A stretch of DNA of 64,000 nt from Ramlibacter monticola (lineage in GTDB: Bacteria > Pseudomonadota > Gammaproteobacteria > Burkholderiales > Burkholderiaceae_C): NCBI RefSeq assembly GCF_016722785.1, contig NZ_JAEQNE010000002.1, forward strand, positions 248,001 to 312,000. Reading direction: 5' to 3'. The position numbers and the translations under genes are program-made. Below, in pieces: positions 59,774 through 64,000 of the stretch; within the stretch, counting starts at the first letter, position 1; each line of letters begins with the position of its first letter. Under the pieces are notes generated by a model, which saw only the letters and a program-made list of their open reading frames with translations, was not told where the DNA came from and made no database searches.

Positions 59774-60961
59774 TCAGGCGGCCACCCTCGCCTGCTGTTC
59801 CAGCAGCGTCAGCGACTGCGACTTGTGGTTCTGGTACAGCGGGTTGACCGGATCGACGGCGATCGCGCGCTCGATGGCCTCGATGGCTTCCCCATGCCGG
59901 CCCAGCGAACGCAGGCTGTTGGCCAGGTGGAAGGCGAAGTCGTAGCGCCGCGGCTGTTGCGACAGCAGGATCTCCATCTCGGCGATCGCCTGCTCGTGGC
60001 GCCCGAGCTCGCGCAGGTAGTTCGACTTGTGGTAGCGATGGAAGGCCAGTTGCGGCTGCGCCGCCACCGCCAGGTCGTACTCGCGCAGCGCCTCTTCGGG
60101 CTTCTTCATCAGCCGCAGGCAGTTGGCCGTGTAGAAGCGGAACTCGATGGCCTGCGGCCGCAGCGCGAGCGCGCTGCGGTACGCATCGAGGGCCTCGTCG
60201 TAGCGCTTCAATTCGGCCAGCGTGTAGCCGCGGTAGTAGTGCAGGTCGCAGACGTCCTCGGTCTCCGGGCTCGCCACGGCCAGCGCACGCAGCGCCGCCG
60301 CGTAGTCGTAGCGGCGGATCAGGTGGCGCACCTGGCGCAGCGCCGGCGACAGCGCGTCGAGCGGATTGCGGCCGGAGAGGATGTCGACCACTCGCGACTG
60401 GCCCAGCGCGCGCGCGTGCTCCAGGGAAGACTTGCCGTCGCGGTCGCGCTGTTGCGCGTCGGCGCCAGCCGAAGCCAGCACGTCGACGATGTCCGTGTAG
60501 AGCCGGCCCCCGTCGCCCAGGATCACCGCTTCCAGCAGGGCGGACCAGCCCAGGTGGTTGGCATGGTTGATCGGGAGGTCGGCGTCCACGCACAGTTGCA
60601 CCGTGCGCAGGTAGCCCTTCTCGCTGGAAGGCAGGAGCGCCGTGCCGCCGAAGCGGTTGACGCTCCCGCGCTCCGCGCCGGCGCCCAGCGCTAGGGCGAG
60701 GATCTCGTGGAAGCCGTTGGCGCCGGCGCAGATGAAGGGCGTGAGTTGCACGTTGTCGCGGGCATTCACGTCCGCGCCCGCCTCCACCAGCAGCCGCGCG
60801 ATCGCCAGGTTATTCCTCTGGGTCGCGATCATCAGCGCGGTGCGGCCTTCGCTGCCCCGGCTGTCCGCCGGGGCGCCGGCGCGCAGGCACTCGGCCACGG
60901 CGGCGGCGTCCTCGCGCTCCACGGCGGCAATCAGCGCCGCCGACTTGACTTGCTCGGTCAT
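59774..60961 (-). CDS. Ankyrin-repeat and TPR fusion protein within the fdrA operon
   Basis: A 395-residue protein with no signal peptide or membrane segment. Residues 1-200 hold about five ankyrin repeats (GRTALMIATQRNNLAIARLL; FGGTALLPSSEKGYLRTVQL). Residues 210-390 hold about five TPR units (YRGYTLAELKRYDEALDAYR; FHLANSLRSLGRHGEAIEAI). Both are protein-binding scaffolds. There is no catalytic motif. It starts 10 bases after the permease stop with AAGGGA before the ATG, so it is a true operon member. A role as assembly factor or regulator of the carbamoyltransferase complex is an inference. Confidence 0.9.
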   Translation of the reverse strand: MTEQVKSAALIAAVEREDAAAVAECLRAGAPADSRGSEGRTALMIATQRNNLAIARLLVEAGADVNARDNVQLTPFICAGANGFHEILALALGAGAERGSVNRFGGTALLPSSEKGYLRTVQLCVDADLPINHANHLGWSALLEAVILGDGGRLYTDIVDVLASAGADAQQRDRDGKSSLEHARALGQSRVVDILSGRNPLDALSPALRQVRHLIRRYDYAAALRALAVASPETEDVCDLHYYRGYTLAELKRYDEALDAYRSALALRPQAIEFRFYTANCLRLMKKPEEALREYDLAVAAQPQLAFHRYHKSNYLRELGRHEQAIAEMEILLSQQPRRYDFAFHLANSLRSLGRHGEAIEAIERAIAVDPVNPLYQNHKSQSLTLLEQQARVAA

Positions 60962-60971
60962 GGTGAATCCC

Positions 60972-62513
60972 TTACTTGGCCGTCGCGGCGCCGGCCGGCA
61001 CGGTCGCGTCCTTGCGGTCGAGAACGTGCTTGAGGCCGAACAGGCCGGCGACCATGAGGTAGCCGTACACCAGGAACATGGATGCGGGCTGGCCCAGACC
61101 CACCGTGGGGGCGTGGATGAAGCCGAGGTACGTGAGCAGCGCAGCGACCAGGGCGGCGATCACGCCGCGCAGCGGCTGGTTCAGGATCGCGAAGATCGCG
61201 ATGCAGCCCCACAGCAGGCTGGCCAGCGGGGCGCCGTTGCCCAGGGCCTGCAGGCCGGTGATGTACACGCCCTTCTTGGCGAGCGCGGCGGCGCCCAGCT
61301 TCCCGGCGGAGGTGCCGGCCACGGCCAGTACGTTGTTGACCGTGGTGAGCGCCCAGTTGGCGATCCAGGGGAAGAAGCAGATGAAGATCACCGGCACTTC
61401 GATCTTGGGGGTCTCGCGCACCACCTGGTTGCAGGTGACGATGCCGATGTAGATCAGGATCGGGGCGATCGCCGCCATCGGGATCACCGCGAGCAGCAAG
61501 GCGCCCAGGCCGAACAGGCCCACCAGGAACATGCTGGAGCCGCTGGCCAGGGTGTAGCCGGTGCCGGCGCCGATCGACTTCCAGGCGGCGTGGCCCACGT
61601 ACACCGTGACGGGGAAGGGGTTGCCGAACATGGCGCCCAGCGTGGAGGCCAGGCCGTTGACCAGCATCACCTTGCGCGTCGGGTAGGGATCGCCGGCCGC
61701 GTGCGCGCTCTCGATGTTTTCCAGGTCGAACACGTAGTTGGCCAGGCCCAGGGGCACGGCGGAGGCGAGGTACGGCAGCGCGAACGGGATGCCGTCGATG
61801 AAGTTGCTGATGTGCGGAGTCGGCGGGTTGAAGCCGGCCTGTCCCAGCGCGGCGGTGATCGCCTCGGGCGACTGCATCCCCGACGCCCAGGCCAGCCCGG
61901 TGCCCACGGCCAGCAGCAGCAGGCCCGTGGGGATCTTGGCGAAGATGGGCGACTTGCCGAACCAGTTGATGAAGATCAGCACCATCACCACGAAGGCCAC
62001 GGTGGGCGCCTCGAAGGCCTGCAGCATCGGGTTCATCGCCAGCAGCATCAGGCCCAGGCCCGCCAGGCACGACAGCAGCACGGTGCGGGGCACCATGCGG
62101 CGGATCGTCTCGCCGAGGAACGAACCGGCCACCAGGATCATGGCTTCGAAGAAGCACCAGACCAGGCCGATCTTGAGCGCGAACTCGGCGTCCTTGGTGG
62201 CCTGGTACACGGGCATCAGGACCAGGAAAGTCACCGTGAAGATCGACGGTGCGCTCGGCCCGCTGGGCAGCGCGGTGACGTCGAGGCGGCCCGTTTCCCT
62301 GGCCAGCTTCCGGGCGAACCAGGCATAGGCCACGGATGCGGCCATGATCGCGAGGCCGAAGGCGGGTGCGATGCGTCCCAGCACCATGTCCTTCGGCAGG
62401 CCCACCACGAACAGCAGCAGGCCGATCATGGTCAGCAGGTTCGTGAGGTTGTTCGTGAACAGCCCGAAGTAGGCTGCCCAGTCACCCTTTTTCCAGATTG
62501 GATTCTTGGTCAT
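60972..62513 (-). CDS. NCS2/AzgA-like purine or allantoin-type permease
   Basis: A 513-residue membrane protein with 12-14 hydrophobic segments. It carries NCS2 features: the N-terminal WKKGDWAAYFGLFTNNLTNL, the conserved ALPSGPSAPSIFTVTF block and the late FGNPFPVTVYVGHAAWKSIG with a Pro-rich loop. The closest recognisable group is the AzgA-type (hypoxanthine/guanine/adenine) branch, but bacterial members near fdrA may carry ureides or other purine breakdown products. Its place in the operon suggests import of the substrate consumed by FdrA. The C-terminal tail is short and Ala-rich. Confidence 0.85.
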   Translation of the reverse strand: MTKNPIWKKGDWAAYFGLFTNNLTNLLTMIGLLLFVVGLPKDMVLGRIAPAFGLAIMAASVAYAWFARKLARETGRLDVTALPSGPSAPSIFTVTFLVLMPVYQATKDAEFALKIGLVWCFFEAMILVAGSFLGETIRRMVPRTVLLSCLAGLGLMLLAMNPMLQAFEAPTVAFVVMVLIFINWFGKSPIFAKIPTGLLLLAVGTGLAWASGMQSPEAITAALGQAGFNPPTPHISNFIDGIPFALPYLASAVPLGLANYVFDLENIESAHAAGDPYPTRKVMLVNGLASTLGAMFGNPFPVTVYVGHAAWKSIGAGTGYTLASGSSMFLVGLFGLGALLLAVIPMAAIAPILIYIGIVTCNQVVRETPKIEVPVIFICFFPWIANWALTTVNNVLAVAGTSAGKLGAAALAKKGVYITGLQALGNGAPLASLLWGCIAIFAILNQPLRGVIAALVAALLTYLGFIHAPTVGLGQPASMFLVYGYLMVAGLFGLKHVLDRKDATVPAGAATAK

Positions 62514-62703
62514 GATGCGACCCTAGAGTGGTTGTTGAAAAATCAAGGATTCCGATGTGTCGCAGGCGGTTCGAGGTTCACCCGAGGGCCGGCGGCCAGT
62601 ATTCGATGTGCGGAGGTGCGGGCGGCTGACACCGGTCAACCCGGCGGGACAGTTCAGAGTCCTTCATCAATGCCGGCCCGTTTGTTGAAAGTCTTTTGCC
62701 GGT
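62514..62703. promoter_or_regulatory. 190-base gap between carbamate kinase and permease genes with paired TTGTTGAA boxes
   Basis: The octamer TTGTTGAA occurs twice here, at 62532-62539 and 62682-62689, and in inverted form (TTCAACAA) at 63833-63840 upstream of the carbamate kinase gene. The gap is the longest inside the operon and could hold an internal promoter or operator. No riboswitch fold or terminator was recognised. Confidence 0.3.
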
Positions 62704-63738
62704 TCAGGCCACGCGCCTGAGCAGTCCATTGCGCGCGGGCTGCGCCGCGTCGCTTTCGGCCTGTTGCGCCATCACGTGATCGGGCACGATGTGGGTGCCG
62801 GTCTCGCCCTTGAGTGCAGGGACGGCTGTGTCGAGGCTGGTGACGATCACGCGCCGGCCGCCGGCGTCGAGGAAGCGCAACGCGGCCTCCACCTTCGGTC
62901 CCATGCTGCCGGCGGGGAAATGGCCTTCCGCCAGGTAGCGGCGCATGTCCGATGCGCTGACCTGCTCCAGTTCCTGCTGCTGCGGCGTGCCGAAATGGAT
63001 CGCCACCCGCGGCACCGCCGTGAGGATCATCATGTCGCGGATGCCCAGCACGTTGGCCATGACGGCGGTGGTGAGATCCTTGTCGATGACCGCCTCGACA
63101 CCGTGACGGCGGCCCTCTTCGTCGCGCACCACCGGAATGCCGCCGCCGCCGCCGGCGATCACCACCGTGCGCGTGCACATCAGCGACTCCACCAGCGAGA
63201 TGTCGCAGACGTGCCGTGGCTTGGGCGACGGCACGACATAGCGCCAGCCTCGGCCTGAATCTTCCTGGACGGTCACGCCCAGTTCGTTCGCCAGCTTCCG
63301 GGCCTCGGCTTCGCTGAAGAAGGGGCCGACCGGCTTGGTCGGGTTGGCGAACGCGGGATCCTTGGGATCGACTTCGACCTGCGTCACCAGTCCCACCACG
63401 TGACGCGGATTGCCCGCCTCGCGCAGGGCGTTCTCGAAGGCCTGTGACAGGATGTACGCCAGCGCGCCCTGGGTCTGCGCCACGAGGATGTCGAGCGACT
63501 GCGGCGCAACCCGGTCCTGTGCGGCCGCATTGGCCAGCAGCAGCTTGCCGACCTGCGGCCCGTTGCCGTGCACGATCACCAGCTGGTTGTCCAGCTCCAG
63601 CAGGGGCAGCATGGTCTTCGCCGTGGCTTCGGCGATGGCCTTCTGTTCCTCCGGCGTGCCGCGGCTGCCGGCCGGATCGATGGCATTGCCGCCTACGGCG
63701 ACGATCAGTCGGCGCGGAATGTCGAGGGACGCTTGCAT
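62704..63738 (-). CDS. Carbamate kinase
   Basis: A 344-residue amino-acid-kinase-fold enzyme that makes ATP and carbamate from carbamoyl phosphate and ADP. Motifs are RLIVAVGGNAIDPAG, VIVHGNGPQVGKLLL, PTKPVGPFFSEAEA, VVIAGGGGGIPVV and IDKDLTTAVMANVL. It is longer than the usual 300-315 residues because of a C-terminal tail (MAQQAESDAAQPARNGLLRR). It is the first gene of the operon and plays the part of E. coli AllK, the last step of energy-yielding allantoin or oxalurate use. The ATG at 63738 fits the fold's first strand; an in-frame ATG at 63840 adds 34 unlikely residues. Confidence 0.93.
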   Translation of the reverse strand: MQASLDIPRRLIVAVGGNAIDPAGSRGTPEEQKAIAEATAKTMLPLLELDNQLVIVHGNGPQVGKLLLANAAAQDRVAPQSLDILVAQTQGALAYILSQAFENALREAGNPRHVVGLVTQVEVDPKDPAFANPTKPVGPFFSEAEARKLANELGVTVQEDSGRGWRYVVPSPKPRHVCDISLVESLMCTRTVVIAGGGGGIPVVRDEEGRRHGVEAVIDKDLTTAVMANVLGIRDMMILTAVPRVAIHFGTPQQQELEQVSASDMRRYLAEGHFPAGSMGPKVEAALRFLDAGGRRVIVTSLDTAVPALKGETGTHIVPDHVMAQQAESDAAQPARNGLLRRVA

Positions 63739-64000
63739 GTCGAAAAGATCTCCAAGGAACGCACTGGATGGCGCGGAATGACGGGATGAAATGGATTGTG
63801 GAAGTCGCTCTCGCCTCGTTTGTGCGAAACGCTTCAACAATGGAAGACGCCGCCCCTGCCGCGGGGCTTGCCCGCTCGGGCCGCTCGCGCCGGCCCGCAG
63901 GCGAAGGACAGGCCAACGCGCGCGCTGCTCGGATTGTCGAAACCGGTCCGCGGCGTTTTCGGGATCTCTTGATCTATCGCAATTCGCTGAGGCCGTGCCT
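63739..64000. promoter_or_regulatory. Upstream region of the carbamate kinase operon
   Basis: No gene is recognised in these 262 bases. One inverted copy of the TTGTTGAA octamer lies at 63833-63840, about 95 bases before the start codon. A GC-rich stretch at 63850-63900 contains short inverted repeats (GCGGGGCTTGCCCGC). The operon promoter should lie here. A regulator gene may start beyond the window. Confidence 0.3.

Noticed and set aside
62514-62703. A guanidine (ykkC-type) or purine riboswitch before the permease gene
   Set aside because: I saw no paired ACGR loops or conserved purine-aptamer core. Only the TTGTTGAA boxes stand out.

Overview
The window is GC-rich DNA, densely coded on both strands. 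It looks like a chromosome segment of a betaproteobacterium of the order Burkholderiales, probably Comamonadaceae (Ramlibacter or Variovorax-like). The grounds are two Bug/TctC-type solute-binding proteins, the gene orders smc-zipA-ligA, dapC-dapD-pilU-dapE-prmB and map-glnD, and close protein resemblance to that group. No rRNA, CRISPR array, insertion sequence, integrase or plasmid or phage gene was found.

Region 1-9.7 kb. A very large RTX-type calcium-binding protein runs leftward off the window edge, and its whole visible 1540 residues are coded on the minus strand. It is followed by a hemerythrin-like protein, a large-subunit catalase (KatE), a DUF1624 membrane acyltransferase and, divergently, a lipoprotein of the metallo-beta-lactamase fold. 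Region 9.7-20.7 kb holds two solute-binding proteins, a gamma-glutamyltransferase, a small lipoprotein, the rRNA hydroxylase RlhA, a Pro-rich exported repeat protein and a P-type cation ATPase. A second Bug-type binding protein closes it.

Region 20.7-48.7 kb is mostly housekeeping: purL, map-glnD, def, the coupled smc-zipA-ligA operon, alkB, dapC-dapD-pilU-dapE-prmB and an ABC-F ATPase. It contains several scars. Palindromic repeat elements are read in frame inside glnD and ligA, a DUF72 gene is badly deleted, and a small membrane-protein gene carries a one-base frameshift. Region 48.7-55.4 kb has a secreted protein, a histidine kinase/response regulator pair with non-ATG starts, a TonB-dependent receptor, relics of an SDR gene and an SMP-30 gene, and a DedA-rhodanese fusion.

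Region 55.5-63.8 kb is the most distinctive. Next to the 3' half of a tRNA gene and its terminator lies a leftward operon: carbamate kinase, NCS2-type permease, ankyrin-TPR protein, DUF2877 (AllH/YlbF), FdrA (AllF) and DUF1116 (AllG/YlbE). By analogy with the E. coli allantoin pathway, FdrA with its two partners would split oxalurate, or a related carbamoyl compound, into oxamate and carbamoyl phosphate. Carbamate kinase would then harvest ATP and the permease would import the substrate. The ankyrin-TPR protein has no known role in this pathway and is the best candidate for an undescribed component.
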